Shown here piece by piece: positions 1 through 9,865 of a stretch of DNA of 64,000 nt. The position numbers and the translations under genes were made by a program. Positions within the stretch are counted from its first letter, which is position 1. Each line of letters starts with the position of its first letter. The notes under the pieces are model-generated. The model made no database searches and was not told the DNA's origin. It saw nothing but the letters and a program-made list of their open reading frames with translations. Source of the DNA: Vicinamibacterales bacterium (GTDB taxonomy: Bacteria > Acidobacteriota > Vicinamibacteria > Vicinamibacterales > 2-12-FULL-66-21); contig DASXLB010000033.1 of assembly GCA_036496585.1 (NCBI GenBank), positions 65,014 through 129,013 on the forward strand, given 5' to 3'.

Positions 1-3000
1 CCCGGCGTGGCGTTGACAATCAAGTCGGGAACGGCCGCGAAGGGCTCGACGTCGACCGACGTCGACGGCGGGTTCGGCTTCACGCTTGCACCGGGCCAGT
101 ACACGGTCTCGGCAGAGCTCACCGGCTTCGGGGCCATCGAGCAGCCGATCACCGTCGTCGAGGCAGCCAGCTGCGCGCAGACGCTCGATCTGTCGATGTC
201 GCTCGCCCCGCGCAATGCGCCGACGGTGGCGGCCAACGGCGGGGCCGGAGCGGCGGCACCGACTGCAACGCCGACGTCACCGGCGCGTGCGGGCGCGCCG
301 GCGGCACCCGGCACGACGGCGGCGGCCAACGGTCGTGGCGGCGCTCCCGGAGCCGGCCGCGGTCGTGGCGCGCAGCCGGGCGCCACCGGATTCCAGACGC
401 TCGAGGTCACTCGCACGGGCGACGCGGCCACGACCGACACGCAATTGTCAGCCACGGAAACCGAGCAGGCGGCGCGCGCGCTGCTGCCGCCCGGTTTCTC
501 GACCGAATCGTCCGGCGACGCGATCGCGATCAGCGGCAACGCCGGCAGCGTCGATCGCGGAATGCTGCAGGATCGCTTCGGCGCGATCGGCCGCGGCGAG
601 TTCGATCCGACGAATCCCGACGCGTTCGGCGCGGCCGGCGGCGACGGGCAGGGCCCCGGAGCGGGTGGACGCGGCGGCTTCGGAGGGGGGCGCGGCGGCC
701 CGGGCGGCTTCCAGGGACGCGGCGGGCCCGGCGGCCCGGGCGGGCCCGGCGGCGGACGCGGCGATTTCTTCCTCGGCGGGCGCGGCGCGCAGCAGCAGCG
801 CTACCAGGGCACCGTCAACTACTCGTTTGGCGGATCGGTGCTCGATTCGACGCCGTTCCAGCTGCCGGACCGCACCGCCTCGACTCAACCGTACGCGCGG
901 AACATCTACGGCGGCACGATCGGCGGCCCCGTCAAGCTCGGCTCGCTCTACGACGGCACGCGCAAGACCAATTTCATCCTGACCTACAGCGGCAACCACG
1001 GCAGCACCGTGTACGATCAGTACGCCAACGTGCCGACGATGGCCGAGCGCAGCGGCGATTTCTCAGCCCTCGGCGTGGCCTTGATCAATCCGGCCACCGG
1101 CCAACCGTTCCCGAACAACCAGGTGCCGGTGTCGCCGGTGGCGCAGTCCCTGCTGCAGTACATCCCGCAGCCGAACGTGCCCGGCAATACCACACAGAGC
1201 AACTTCCACTACACCACCACGACGCCGGCGGCCGGCGACACGATCAACCTGCGCGTCACGCAGAATTTCACACCCGCGGCGGCGGGCGCCGGCGGGCGCG
1301 GCGGCGGCCGCGGCGGCGGCGGCGGATTCGGCGGCCGCGGCGGCCGCGGACAGGCAGCGACCGGCACCAGCGTGAACATGACCGCGCAGCTGCAACTGCG
1401 CCGCACCGACAGCGATTCGACCAACATCAACCCGCTGCTCGGCGGCCACATCGCGAACCGCAGCCTGGCGATACCGGTCACCCTCAACATCCGCCACAAA
1501 CGGACGCTGCATACGGCGTCGATCAATTTTTCGTCGACCTCTGCGACCACGACCAACCACTTCAGCGGCGTGACCGACGTCGCCGGAGACTCGGGCATCT
1601 ACACCGGCCTCAGCGATCCATTCAGTTGGGGCGTGCCGTACCTCACGTTCTCGCAGATCCAAGGGGTGCGCGACGTCACGCCGGCCAAGCGCGACGACAG
1701 TCGGCTGTCGCTGTCCTACAGCTGGGTGCAGCCGTGGAAGACGCATCAGTTCCGCGCCGGTGGCGATTGGCGCCTCGATCGGAGCAGCAGCAACAGCAAC
1801 GCCGCGCCGAACGGCAATTTCACGTTCTCCGGCCTCTATACGGGGAACGACTTCGCCGATTTCCTGCTCGGCGCCTCGCAGGGAGCGATGCAGCAGTACG
1901 GTCCCGGGAGCGTGCAGCTGCGCGGGCGATCCGGCGATCTGTTCCTGCAGGACGACTGGCGGAAGAGCGCCAAGCTGACTCTGAGCCTCGGGTTGCGCTA
2001 CGAGTTGATCCAGCCATACACCGAAGCGGACAACCGTCTCGTCACCCTCGACGTGAATCCCGACTTCACCGCCGCGGCGGCGGTGCAGGCCGGGCAGGCC
2101 GGTCCCTATACCGGCGCGTTCCCCGACGGCATCCTGCTCACCGACACGAACAACCTCGCGCCGCGCGTCGGCTTCGCGTACCGCCTGAAACCGGGACTGG
2201 TGGTGCGCGGCGGCTACGGCATGAGCTTCAACTCCGGGTCGTACTCGACGATGGCCCGCCAGCTGGCGGCGCAGCCGCCGTTTGCCACGTCGAACACGCA
2301 GCAGGACCTGACCGGCAGCGCTCCCATCCCGATTGCGACCGCGTTCACGACGATCACCAATCAGCTGCAGAACAACTTCGGCGCCGACAAGAACTATCAG
2401 CTCGGCCGCGTCCAGACGATGAACGTCGACGTGTCGAAAGACCTGACGCAGGTCTGGACGGTCGGCGGCGGCTACACGCGCACGATCGGCGCCAACCTCG
2501 ACGTCGTCCGCGCGCCGAACCGCGAGCCGGAAGGCGGCCTCCGCATCGAGGACGTGCAGGCGTTCCTGTGGCAGACCTCCGAGGGCATCTCCAACCTCAA
2601 TGCCGCGACGTTCCGGCTGCAGCGGCGGTTCGTCAAGGGTTTCGGCGGCTCGCTCACCTACACACTGGCCAAGTCGATGGACGACGCGTCGAACTACGGC
2701 GGCGGCGGCACGGTGGTGGCGCAGAACGACCAGGATCTGGCGTCCGAGTACTCGCTCTCGAGTTTCGATCGGCGGCATCAGTTGAACGGCAACGCCTCGA
2801 TCGAGCTGCCGTTCGGACCCAACAAGCCGTGGTTCAACAGCGGCGGCTTCTGGGGGAACACGTTCGGCGGCTGGCGCGGCGCCCTCGACTTCACCTGGCA
2901 GTCGGGGACTCCGTTGACGCCGCGGGTCGTCGCGGCGGCGCGCGATGTCGCCAGCGGCGTCAGCGGCACGCTGCGTGCCGACGTCGTCCCCGGCACCTCG

Positions 3001-3315
3001 GTGTTCCCGAGCGCACTGTCGTTCCCGCAGTACTTCAACCCGCTGGCGTTCACGGTGCCGCCGGTCGGCTCGTTCGGCGACGCCGGCAGAAACTCGATCC
3101 TCGGCCCTGGCAGCAAGCTGCTCAACGCGCAGTTCTCACGTGACGTGCGCATGGGCGGCAACCGCGCGGTCACGCTGCAGGCGACGATCGCCAACCTGCT
3201 CAACATCGCCAACTACGCCGCCATCGACACCAACATCAGATCGTCGACGTTCGGGCAGGTCATCCGTTTCAACGCGTCGCGCTCCGCGCAACTCAACTTC
3301 CGGTTCCGATTCTGA
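1..3315 (+). CDS. TonB-dependent receptor, 5' end cut by the window
   Basis: Outer-membrane, TonB-coupled transporter for an unknown, probably large or scarce substrate. The frame is open from base 1, and the first visible residues (PGVALTIKSG) are the middle of a carboxypeptidase-regulatory (CarboxypepD_reg-like) beta-sandwich, so the true start and signal peptide lie upstream; the internal GTG at 7 is not credible. After this domain come long low-complexity Ala/Pro/Gly and Gly-Gly-Arg stretches (about residues 75-130, 205-265 and 430-455), then a beta-barrel with NPLxF-type loops. The protein ends in RFRF, the aromatic C-terminus recognised by the barrel-assembly machinery. Its TGA overlaps the ATG of the next gene by one base, so the two are probably co-translated. 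Family assignment is secure; substrate is unknown. Confidence 0.9.
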   Translation, partial: PGVALTIKSGTAAKGSTSTDVDGGFGFTLAPGQYTVSAELTGFGAIEQPITVVEAASCAQTLDLSMSLAPRNAPTVAANGGAGAAAPTATPTSPARAGAPAAPGTTAAANGRGGAPGAGRGRGAQPGATGFQTLEVTRTGDAATTDTQLSATETEQAARALLPPGFSTESSGDAIAISGNAGSVDRGMLQDRFGAIGRGEFDPTNPDAFGAAGGDGQGPGAGGRGGFGGGRGGPGGFQGRGGPGGPGGPGGGRGDFFLGGRGAQQQRYQGTVNYSFGGSVLDSTPFQLPDRTASTQPYARNIYGGTIGGPVKLGSLYDGTRKTNFILTYSGNHGSTVYDQYANVPTMAERSGDFSALGVALINPATGQPFPNNQVPVSPVAQSLLQYIPQPNVPGNTTQSNFHYTTTTPAAGDTINLRVTQNFTPAAAGAGGRGGGRGGGGGFGGRGGRGQAATGTSVNMTAQLQLRRTDSDSTNINPLLGGHIANRSLAIPVTLNIRHKRTLHTASINFSSTSATTTNHFSGVTDVAGDSGIYTGLSDPFSWGVPYLTFSQIQGVRDVTPAKRDDSRLSLSYSWVQPWKTHQFRAGGDWRLDRSSSNSNAAPNGNFTFSGLYTGNDFADFLLGASQGAMQQYGPGSVQLRGRSGDLFLQDDWRKSAKLTLSLGLRYELIQPYTEADNRLVTLDVNPDFTAAAAVQAGQAGPYTGAFPDGILLTDTNNLAPRVGFAYRLKPGLVVRGGYGMSFNSGSYSTMARQLAAQPPFATSNTQQDLTGSAPIPIATAFTTITNQLQNNFGADKNYQLGRVQTMNVDVSKDLTQVWTVGGGYTRTIGANLDVVRAPNREPEGGLRIEDVQAFLWQTSEGISNLNAATFRLQRRFVKGFGGSLTYTLAKSMDDASNYGGGGTVVAQNDQDLASEYSLSSFDRRHQLNGNASIELPFGPNKPWFNSGGFWGNTFGGWRGALDFTWQSGTPLTPRVVAAARDVASGVSGTLRADVVPGTSVFPSALSFPQYFNPLAFTVPPVGSFGDAGRNSILGPGSKLLNAQFSRDVRMGGNRAVTLQATIANLLNIANYAAIDTNIRSSTFGQVIRFNASRSAQLNFRFRF

Positions 3316-5420
3316 TGAAACGCCTTTTCTGGCTCGCTTCGCTCGCCGCCGCCCTGTGCGCCGCCGCACCGGCGGCGCCGCTCCTCGGTCAGGGACAGAA
3401 CCCGCGCGCCGTGTTCCGCTCGAACACGCAGCTGGTGTCGGTCGACGTCATCGTCCGCGACGGCACCGGCGCCGTCATGCGAGGGCTGAAGGCCGAAGAC
3501 TTCGAGATCACCGAAGACGGCAAGGCGATGGAGATCCGAAGCTTCAGCTTCGAGGAGATCAAGAGCAAGCCGCAGACGACGATCGAAACCGCGGAGCTGC
3601 TGGCCGGAGCGAAGGACAGGCTGGCGGCCGAGACCGGCAAGACGGCGCCGCCGGCGGCGGCCGCCGCGGCGCCGATCGCGGCGGAAGCCCCCAAGCCGAT
3701 GACCTCGGAGGCGCTGGCAGGCCGGCGCCTCATCGTGCTGCTCTTCGACATCGCGTCGATGCAGCCCGAAGACGTGCAGCGCGCGGTCGACTCGGCGACG
3801 GCCTTCGTGCAGAAGAACATGACGCCGGCCGACATGGTCGCGGTCGCGACGATCAGTTCGAACCTCGACGTCCTCAACGACTTCAGCTCCGACCGCACCG
3901 TCGTCGGCAACGCCCTGGCAAAGCTCGGCTACAAGGAAGGGACGGCGACGCCGCCGCCGAGCGCCGACACCGTCGCGACCGACGAGCAGCAGAGCCAGGA
4001 CGACACCAGCTCGCAGGACACGTCCGACATGGACGCGTTCAACAACGATGTCCGTCTGCGTGCCCTGAAGGCGCTCGCCGAAACGCTGGCACCCATCGAG
4101 CAGAAGAAATCGATCCTCTATTTCAGCGCCGGCATGCAGCGCAGTGGCGAAGACAACCAGGTCGAGCTGCGCGCGGCGACCAACGCCGCCGTCCGCGCCC
4201 ACGTGTCGATTTATCCGGTCGACACGCGCGGCCTGCAGACCATCGTTCCCGGCGGCGACGCGAGCCGCCAGAGCGGCCGCGGCACGCAGCTCTTCTCCGG
4301 CAGCAACGTGCGCGGCCAGTTCACGCAGCTGCAGGCGTCGCAGGACACGCTCGGCTCACTCGCCAGCGACACCGGCGGCCGCGCCTTTCTCGACTCGAAC
4401 GACTTCGCGCCGGCCTTCGAGAAGATCCAGAACGACATGTCGGCCTACTACCTGATCGGCTACGCGACCACCAACATCGCCAAGGACGGCCGCTTCCGGC
4501 AGATCAAGGTCCGCGTCAAGAAGCAGAACGTAAAGATCGAGGCGCGCAACGGCTACTTCGCCGACCGCGACTTCCAGCACACCGCGCGCGGCGATCGCGC
4601 CACGCAGCTGCAGGATCAATTGTTCTCGGCGTTGCCGGCGACGGACCTGCCGGTACTCGTGACCTCCGGCTATTACCGGCTCGCTACCGATCGCTACTTC
4701 GTCCCCATCTCGGTCGCTGTCCCCGGCTCCGCCATCCCGACACCGGCCGAGAAGGACAAGGACAAGATGGAGCTCGACATCCTCGGCTTCGTGCGCGACG
4801 AACAGGGCCGGCCGGTGGGCCGCCTGCAGCAGTCGATCACGCTGCCGCCGGGTTCGGTCGGCACGGTCGCCGCGAAACAGGTCCTCTACACCACCGCCGT
4901 CGAGTTGCCGCCTGGCAAGTTCGACGTCAAGGTCGTCGTGCGCGAGAACACCAGCGGTCTGATGGGATCGTTCCAGGCGGCGGTCGTCGTGCCGGAGCTG
5001 AAGACCGCCCCGCTGAAGGTCAGCGCCGTGACGCTCAGTACGCAGATGCAGGCCGCCAAGGACGTCAAGGACAATCCGCTGATTCGCAACGGCCAGCAGC
5101 TCGTGCCCAACGTCACGCACATCGTCAGCAAGGATCAGCGGCTGCTGTTCTACTACGAGGTCTACGACCCGGCCAGCACGAACGGCGCCCCGCCGGACAT
5201 CCGCACCAGCCTGGCGTTCTATCGCGGCAAGGTCAAAGTGTTCGAGACCCCTGTGGTCGAGCGCGCCACCATCGACGATCCGGCGCGGAAGGCGGCCATC
5301 TTCCAGCTCGAGGTGCCGGCAGCGTCGCTGCAGCCGGGCTTCTACACCTGCCAGATCAACGTCATCGATTCGGTCTCGTCGAAGTTCGTCTTCCCGAGGC
5401 TGGTCTTCCTGCTGCGCTGA
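3315..5420 (+). CDS. Exported VWFA-related domain protein
   Basis: 701-residue exported protein of the acidobacterial VWFA-related type (TIGR03436-like). The signal peptide is about residues 1-26. A segment starting NTQLVSVDVIVRD and containing DFEITEDG is the family's typical N-terminal beta domain. An Ala/Pro-rich linker (about 95-130) leads into the von Willebrand A fold near LIVLLFDIASM. The metal site there is DIASM rather than the canonical DxSxS, so divalent-metal adhesion may be weak or altered. The C-terminal third is beta-rich with no domain I recognise. Its ATG lies inside the stop of the upstream TonB receptor gene, which suggests a joint envelope role, but the function is unknown. 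Confidence 0.88.
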   Translation: MKRLFWLASLAAALCAAAPAAPLLGQGQNPRAVFRSNTQLVSVDVIVRDGTGAVMRGLKAEDFEITEDGKAMEIRSFSFEEIKSKPQTTIETAELLAGAKDRLAAETGKTAPPAAAAAAPIAAEAPKPMTSEALAGRRLIVLLFDIASMQPEDVQRAVDSATAFVQKNMTPADMVAVATISSNLDVLNDFSSDRTVVGNALAKLGYKEGTATPPPSADTVATDEQQSQDDTSSQDTSDMDAFNNDVRLRALKALAETLAPIEQKKSILYFSAGMQRSGEDNQVELRAATNAAVRAHVSIYPVDTRGLQTIVPGGDASRQSGRGTQLFSGSNVRGQFTQLQASQDTLGSLASDTGGRAFLDSNDFAPAFEKIQNDMSAYYLIGYATTNIAKDGRFRQIKVRVKKQNVKIEARNGYFADRDFQHTARGDRATQLQDQLFSALPATDLPVLVTSGYYRLATDRYFVPISVAVPGSAIPTPAEKDKDKMELDILGFVRDEQGRPVGRLQQSITLPPGSVGTVAAKQVLYTTAVELPPGKFDVKVVVRENTSGLMGSFQAAVVVPELKTAPLKVSAVTLSTQMQAAKDVKDNPLIRNGQQLVPNVTHIVSKDQRLLFYYEVYDPASTNGAPPDIRTSLAFYRGKVKVFETPVVERATIDDPARKAAIFQLEVPAASLQPGFYTCQINVIDSVSSKFVFPRLVFLLR

Positions 5421-5647
5421 TCGCGCCGCCGGTCAATGCCGCAACGCTCCATCCCTGAGGGCTTTCGGGGGTTGGGCGGTGGCGGAGTTGTGGCCTTGAT
5501 CCTGCGAGCTTCGGCGCGTGCGAAGCCGCGGTCGATGGTGACGCGCGTGAACATGGACGGCGCGTGCTCGGCGGCGACCGTCCGTAGATCCGAAAACGCC
5601 TCCTGAGACGACGACGGGCTGGCGGCGGTTCGGACGATTCGCGGCCG

Positions 5648-6877
5648 CTACCCTCGCCGTCCGACTCCGGGGCGCTGCGGCAGCAACGGATTGCCGCTAC
5701 CGGTCGTGGGTGTGTTCGGGGCGTTCGCCGGCGTGGACGCTCGCACCACGACGACCGTCCCTTCGGCAATCGGCGATCCGACCAGCTCGGTATAGGTGCC
5801 GTCGCTGATGCCGGCGACGACAGGGACGGGCGCGATCGCGGTGCCGTTCATCGCCCACACGGCTTTGCCGGGTGCCGGCGCCGACGCCGGCGGCTGCGGT
5901 CCGACGTAGTGAACCAGCACGTTGGCGTCCGGCTTGAAGCGGAGCGCGGCGGTCGGCACGCGCAGTACCTGGTCACGGCGCGCCACCTCCACGCTCAGCG
6001 TCGCCGTCATGCCGGGCTTCAGATCGAGCGTCGGGTTCGGGGCGTCGATCATCGCCGAATAGGTCACGACGTTGTTGACCGTCGCGGCGTTCAGGCGGAT
6101 CTGTGTCAGCGTGCCGCGGAACATGCGCTCCGGATAGGCGTCGACGCGGAACGTCACCGTCTGTCCCGGCTTGATCTGACCCAGATCCGATTCGTCGATG
6201 CTCGCGTCGAGCTGCATGTGCGTCAGGTCGGCGGCGATGATATACAGCGTCGGCGCCGAGAAGTTCGCCGAGACGGTCTGCCCGACGTCGACGTTGCGCG
6301 CGGTGACGACGCCGTCGATCGGCGACGAGATGACGGTCTTGGCGAGGTTGACCTCGGCCATGCTGAGATCCGCTTTCGCCTGCGCGACCTTCGCATCGGC
6401 GCCGGCCACGTCGGCGGCGGCGGTGCGCGCGTCGGTTTCGGCCTGTTGCAGGTCCTGCGCGGGCAGCAGCTGGCGCGACGACAGCTCCTGGGCGCGCGTC
6501 AGTGCGATGTTGGCCGCCTCGCTGGCGACCTTCAGCCGCTGCGCGTCGGCTTGGGCGCCGGTGAAATTCGCCCGCGCCTGCTCAACCGAGGTCAGGAACG
6601 TCGACTGGTCCAGCTTGGCCAGGAGCTGTCCCTTGTGAACCATCGAGTTGAAATCGGCGTACAGAGCCTCGACAATGCCGGTGACCTGGGCCCCGACCTC
6701 GACGTTCGTGACCGGCTCGAGCGTGCCAGTCGCGGCGACCGTGGTGACCACGTTGCCGCGGGTGACGGCAGCCGTCGTGAGCTCAGGAGCGCCGTCTCCC
6801 CGGCGGGTATAGTAGGCGCCGGCCGTGACGGAAGCGCCGGCGAGGAGGGCGGTCAATACGATGGTTCTTCTCGTCAT
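5648..6877 (-). CDS. RND/MacA-type periplasmic adaptor (HlyD family)
   Basis: 409-residue membrane-fusion protein that would link an inner-membrane pump to an outer-membrane channel. It has an N-terminal signal/anchor (MTRRTIVLTALLAGASVTAG), a first barrel-sandwich half around residues 42-90 (TGTLEPVTNVEVGAQVTG), an alpha-helical hairpin rich in Ala, Gln and Glu (about 92-200), a second half and a beta-barrel, then a Pro/Gly-rich tail. I chose the ATG at 6877 because the upstream extension of the frame overlaps the divergent regulator gene and does not resemble a leader; no clear Shine-Dalgarno is visible. No MacB ATPase/permease or TolC gene adjoins it, so the partner must be elsewhere, possibly one of the window's ADOP permeases. 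It is divergent from the response regulator, 109 bp away, so regulation by that system is plausible. Confidence 0.9.
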   Translation of the reverse strand: MTRRTIVLTALLAGASVTAGAYYTRRGDGAPELTTAAVTRGNVVTTVAATGTLEPVTNVEVGAQVTGIVEALYADFNSMVHKGQLLAKLDQSTFLTSVEQARANFTGAQADAQRLKVASEAANIALTRAQELSSRQLLPAQDLQQAETDARTAAADVAGADAKVAQAKADLSMAEVNLAKTVISSPIDGVVTARNVDVGQTVSANFSAPTLYIIAADLTHMQLDASIDESDLGQIKPGQTVTFRVDAYPERMFRGTLTQIRLNAATVNNVVTYSAMIDAPNPTLDLKPGMTATLSVEVARRDQVLRVPTAALRFKPDANVLVHYVGPQPPASAPAPGKAVWAMNGTAIAPVPVVAGISDGTYTELVGSPIAEGTVVVVRASTPANAPNTPTTGSGNPLLPQRPGVGRRG

Positions 6878-6986
6878 GTACTGGGAGACGACTGAGATCG
6901 TGCCTGGGCAGTGGCCCCCGGATGAAAAAACCGTGACAGGCGGGAGAGCGGCAAACCGCCCGTCCGCCGCAGCCGTAGACTGAAGT

Positions 6987-7730
6987 GTGATGACCACTGC
7001 AGAGACCGTCACCGCTGACCGGCCGACCGCCCAGCTTCGCGTCCTCGTCGTCGAGGACGATCCGCACATCCGCGAGCTGGTGCTGCTCCACCTTGGTCTC
7101 GAAGGCCTCGCGACCTCCGCCTCCGGCGACGGGGCCGATGGGCTGCTGCAGGCGCGGACCCAGTCGTTCGACCTGATCATCCTCGACGTGATGCTGCCGG
7201 GTCTCGACGGCGTGACCGTCTGCCGCGCCATCCGGCGCGAACCGCATCTGAAGGACGTACCGATCCTGATGCTGACGGCGCGCCGCGAGGAGTCGGACAA
7301 GGTGAACGGCCTCGAGAGCGGCGCCGACGACTACCTCACCAAGCCGTTCGGCATTCGCGAGTTCGTGGCGCGCGTCCGTGCCCTGATGCGGCGCCGCCGG
7401 GTTACCGCCAATGCGTCGGCCCACCATAGCCCGGTCACCGCCGGCGCCCTCCACGTCGATCCGGCGCGGCGGCTGGCGCGCGTCGACACGCGGGAGGTCG
7501 AGCTGACGGCGCACGAGTTCGATCTGCTCTACGTGCTGGCCAGCAACCGGGGCATCGTGTTCAGCCGCGATGCGCTCGTGCAGCGCGTCTGGGGGGGCGA
7601 CACCCACATCACGGAGCGCAGCGTCGACACGCTGATCAAGCGCCTGCGCAAGAAGATCGAAGGCGACCCGGCCGAACCGCGCTACATCCTGACCGTCTGG
7701 GGAACCGGCTACAAGTTCAGCGATGCCTAG
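6987..7730 (+). CDS. OmpR/PhoB-family response regulator
   Basis: 247-residue two-component transcription regulator. The receiver domain (about 17-130) has the acidic pair E23-D24, phospho-acceptor D67 in IILDVMLPG, the switch Thr in MLTARR and the conserved Lys in LTKPFG. The C-terminal winged helix (about 150-245) carries VELTAHEFDLLYVLASN and ends with ILTVWGTGYKF, typical of PhoB/OmpR DNA-binding domains. The start could be GTG 6987 or the adjacent ATG 6990, which differ by one residue. The sensor kinase gene follows after 28 bp, and the MacA-like adaptor is divergent, making that adaptor a likely target. Confidence 0.95.
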   Translation: MMTTAETVTADRPTAQLRVLVVEDDPHIRELVLLHLGLEGLATSASGDGADGLLQARTQSFDLIILDVMLPGLDGVTVCRAIRREPHLKDVPILMLTARREESDKVNGLESGADDYLTKPFGIREFVARVRALMRRRRVTANASAHHSPVTAGALHVDPARRLARVDTREVELTAHEFDLLYVLASNRGIVFSRDALVQRVWGGDTHITERSVDTLIKRLRKKIEGDPAEPRYILTVWGTGYKFSDA

Positions 7731-7758
7731 CGCCGCGATGTCCCTCGGTTGACACGCC

Positions 7759-9210
7759 ATGCCCAAGCGCCGCTGGTACCGGAGTCTCTATTCGAAAATC
7801 GCGATTGGCTACGTCGTGCTGCTGGCGACGCTGCTGCTCGTTCAGACGAGCCTCGCGGTGTGGATGTCTGGGCAGCTGTGGGGGCGCGCCAACCGCACCC
7901 CGGCGCAGGTTGCCGATGTCGTCGCACAGGATCTCGAGACGCAGCTCTCCGAATACCCCGGTCTCGACCTGGCTGCGCATCTGAAGGCCAAGTACGGCCG
8001 CGGCTACCCGCCCTTCGCCGTGGTCTTCGGCAGCCGCGAGGAGGTCTTCTCGAACCGTCCGAACGTGCTGCCGCCGCCGCTCGGCCGCGAAGCGCGCCGC
8101 CGGCTGTACCATCAGGGGGAACCCTTCGAGCACGAGCCGCCGCCCAACGGCCGCCGGTTCTACGCCGAGTATGCGGACGTCACCGTCGGCGGCCGGATCA
8201 TCGGCGTGGTCGCGGTACCGCGAAACCCACCGGGGTTCGACATCAGCTTCCGCGAGATCGCACCGACGCTCGCGTGGATCGGCGTGGCGCTGCTCGGCTT
8301 CGGCGCGGCAATCATGGCCTTCGTCATCTTCCGTCCCACCCGGCGCCGTCTGCACTCGCTCGAGGAGGCGGCGCGGGCGCTCGGTGAAGGCCGTACCGAC
8401 GTGCGAGCCGACGAGGCTGGCGGCGACGAGGTCAGCGCCCTCGCGGGAACCTTCAACACGATGGCGACCGATCTCAGCACTCGCGCGACCGCGCTGGCCG
8501 AGTCCGACCGCGTGCGCCGGCAGCTGCTGGCCGACGTCTCGCACGAGCTGATGACGCCGCTCGCCGGGATTCGCGGCTACATCGAGACGCTGGCGATGCC
8601 CGAGCTGACGCTGGACGAACCGACCAAGCGCCGTTACCTGGGCATCGTCGACGAGGAAACCCACAAGCTCGAGTCGATCATCGGCGACCTTCTCGACCTG
8701 GCGCGGCTCGAGGGGGGCGGCGACACGCTCGAGCGCGAGCCGGTGCTCATCGATGACCTGTTCCGCCGCGTCGCCGATCGCCATCAGCCGCAGTTGCGCG
8801 ACCGCGGCGTCAGTCTGACGACGACCACCGAGGCCGGTACCCCGCTCGTCTTCGGCGACCCCGATCGCCTCGAGCAGGCCCTGCAGAACGTGGCGGCGAA
8901 CGCCATCCGTCACACGCCGGCCGGCGGCACCGTGACGCTGCGCGCTCAGCCCGACGGCGACCGCGTCCAGTTGACGATCTCCGACACCGGGCCGGGCATC
9001 CCGCGAGATCACCTGACGCACGTGTTCGATCGCTTCTACAAGGTCGACGCGGCCCGCTCCGGCACCGGGGCGCCATCGGGCAGCGGCCTCGGCCTCTCCA
9101 TCGTCCGCGCCATCGTCAATCGACACGGCGGCGAGGTGCACGCCTCGAACACGCCCGGCGGCGGCGCGGTGTTCACGTTCCTGCTCCCGGCGGTCAGCGT
9201 GAGTCGATGA
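7759..9210 (+). CDS. HAMP-containing sensor histidine kinase
   Basis: 483-residue inner-membrane sensor for the regulator encoded just upstream. TM1 is about residues 13-36. A periplasmic sensor region of about 130 residues follows, then TM2 at 171-191 and a HAMP linker (192-246). The H-box DVSHELMTPL carries phospho-accepting His262; the usual Arg (HELRTPL) is Met here. The ATPase domain has N-box NVAANAIRHTP (377-387), G1 DTGPGIP (409-415), FDRFYK and G2 SGSGLGLSIV (440-449). All catalytic motifs are present, so it should be active. The signal it senses cannot be inferred from the sequence. Confidence 0.95.
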   Translation: MPKRRWYRSLYSKIAIGYVVLLATLLLVQTSLAVWMSGQLWGRANRTPAQVADVVAQDLETQLSEYPGLDLAAHLKAKYGRGYPPFAVVFGSREEVFSNRPNVLPPPLGREARRRLYHQGEPFEHEPPPNGRRFYAEYADVTVGGRIIGVVAVPRNPPGFDISFREIAPTLAWIGVALLGFGAAIMAFVIFRPTRRRLHSLEEAARALGEGRTDVRADEAGGDEVSALAGTFNTMATDLSTRATALAESDRVRRQLLADVSHELMTPLAGIRGYIETLAMPELTLDEPTKRRYLGIVDEETHKLESIIGDLLDLARLEGGGDTLEREPVLIDDLFRRVADRHQPQLRDRGVSLTTTTEAGTPLVFGDPDRLEQALQNVAANAIRHTPAGGTVTLRAQPDGDRVQLTISDTGPGIPRDHLTHVFDRFYKVDAARSGTGAPSGSGLGLSIVRAIVNRHGGEVHASNTPGGGAVFTFLLPAVSVSR

Positions 9211-9227
9211 GAATCCGTGTCGGCCGC

Positions 9228-9674
9228 TCAGAACGCGGAATCCGGCACGCCAACCGCCGTCGGATATCCAGGTGCCACTGCGGTTTCCCGATACAGTGAT
9301 TCCGCTCGCCTGAGCGTTCGATCGTCATCCCTGATGGCGGCGACGATGGCAAGGGCGGTGGCGGCTTCGAACGTCGGGCCAAAGCGCGGGACCCGGCGTT
9401 CGAGCGCGAGCTGGAGGAGCCATGCGGCGATTCCGGCCGCGAACGCCGCCCCAGCGCCATGCGCCTGCAGGAGCGCCATCGCGGTCTGCGGCTCCAGCAT
9501 CATCGCCGGCAGCGCCACCGCCGGCGGCAGCACGGTCCAGAGGACTGCGCCGGCACAGGCCAGCCCCAGGCCCGCGAGCGCACGCCTGGCCCCCCGCGCG
9601 CGCAGGCACGAACCGACAGCCGTCACGACCGGCGCGACAATCGCGCTTAGGCCGCGGTGCCTACACTCACCCAC
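9228..9674 (-). CDS. Hypothetical small membrane protein (doubtful)
   Basis: A frame on the minus strand, convergent with the kinase gene, could encode about 148 residues with two or three hydrophobic segments (ALAGLGLACAGAVLWTVLPP, then GAGAAFAAGIAAWLLQLAL). I recognise no family. The start is uncertain: GTG at 9674 is the first candidate that leaves a membrane-protein-like N-terminus, and no Shine-Dalgarno supports it. The composition looks like a real protein rather than an antisense shadow, but coding status is unproven. Confidence 0.35.
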   Translation of the reverse strand: MGECRHRGLSAIVAPVVTAVGSCLRARGARRALAGLGLACAGAVLWTVLPPAVALPAMMLEPQTAMALLQAHGAGAAFAAGIAAWLLQLALERRVPRFGPTFEAATALAIVAAIRDDDRTLRRAESLYRETAVAPGYPTAVGVPDSAF

Positions 9675-9865
9675 ATGATGATTTCTCTGAGCATGAGCCA
9701 CTCTCCGGACGCCGCAGGCAGGTGCGGCGCATTCAGAGAACTCAGACTGATTGGCTCGGCTGGAGGTTGTGTCGGGCCGATGGCGTTTCCATGAAAGGCG
9801 TACGCCGGAAGTCCGCAGCCCCGGCGAGAGCCGGAACTGCGGACCGCAAACTGCCAACTACTCGA

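Noticed and set aside
1063-2778. Long minus-strand open frame opposite the TonB receptor
   Set aside because: It is an Arg/Ala/Gly-rich antisense shadow caused by high GC at third positions; the plus-strand frame encodes a recognisable receptor.
2945-5458. 837-codon plus-strand open frame overlapping the VWA gene
   Set aside because: It is a shifted reading of the receptor and VWA genes, extremely rich in Arg, and has no domain.
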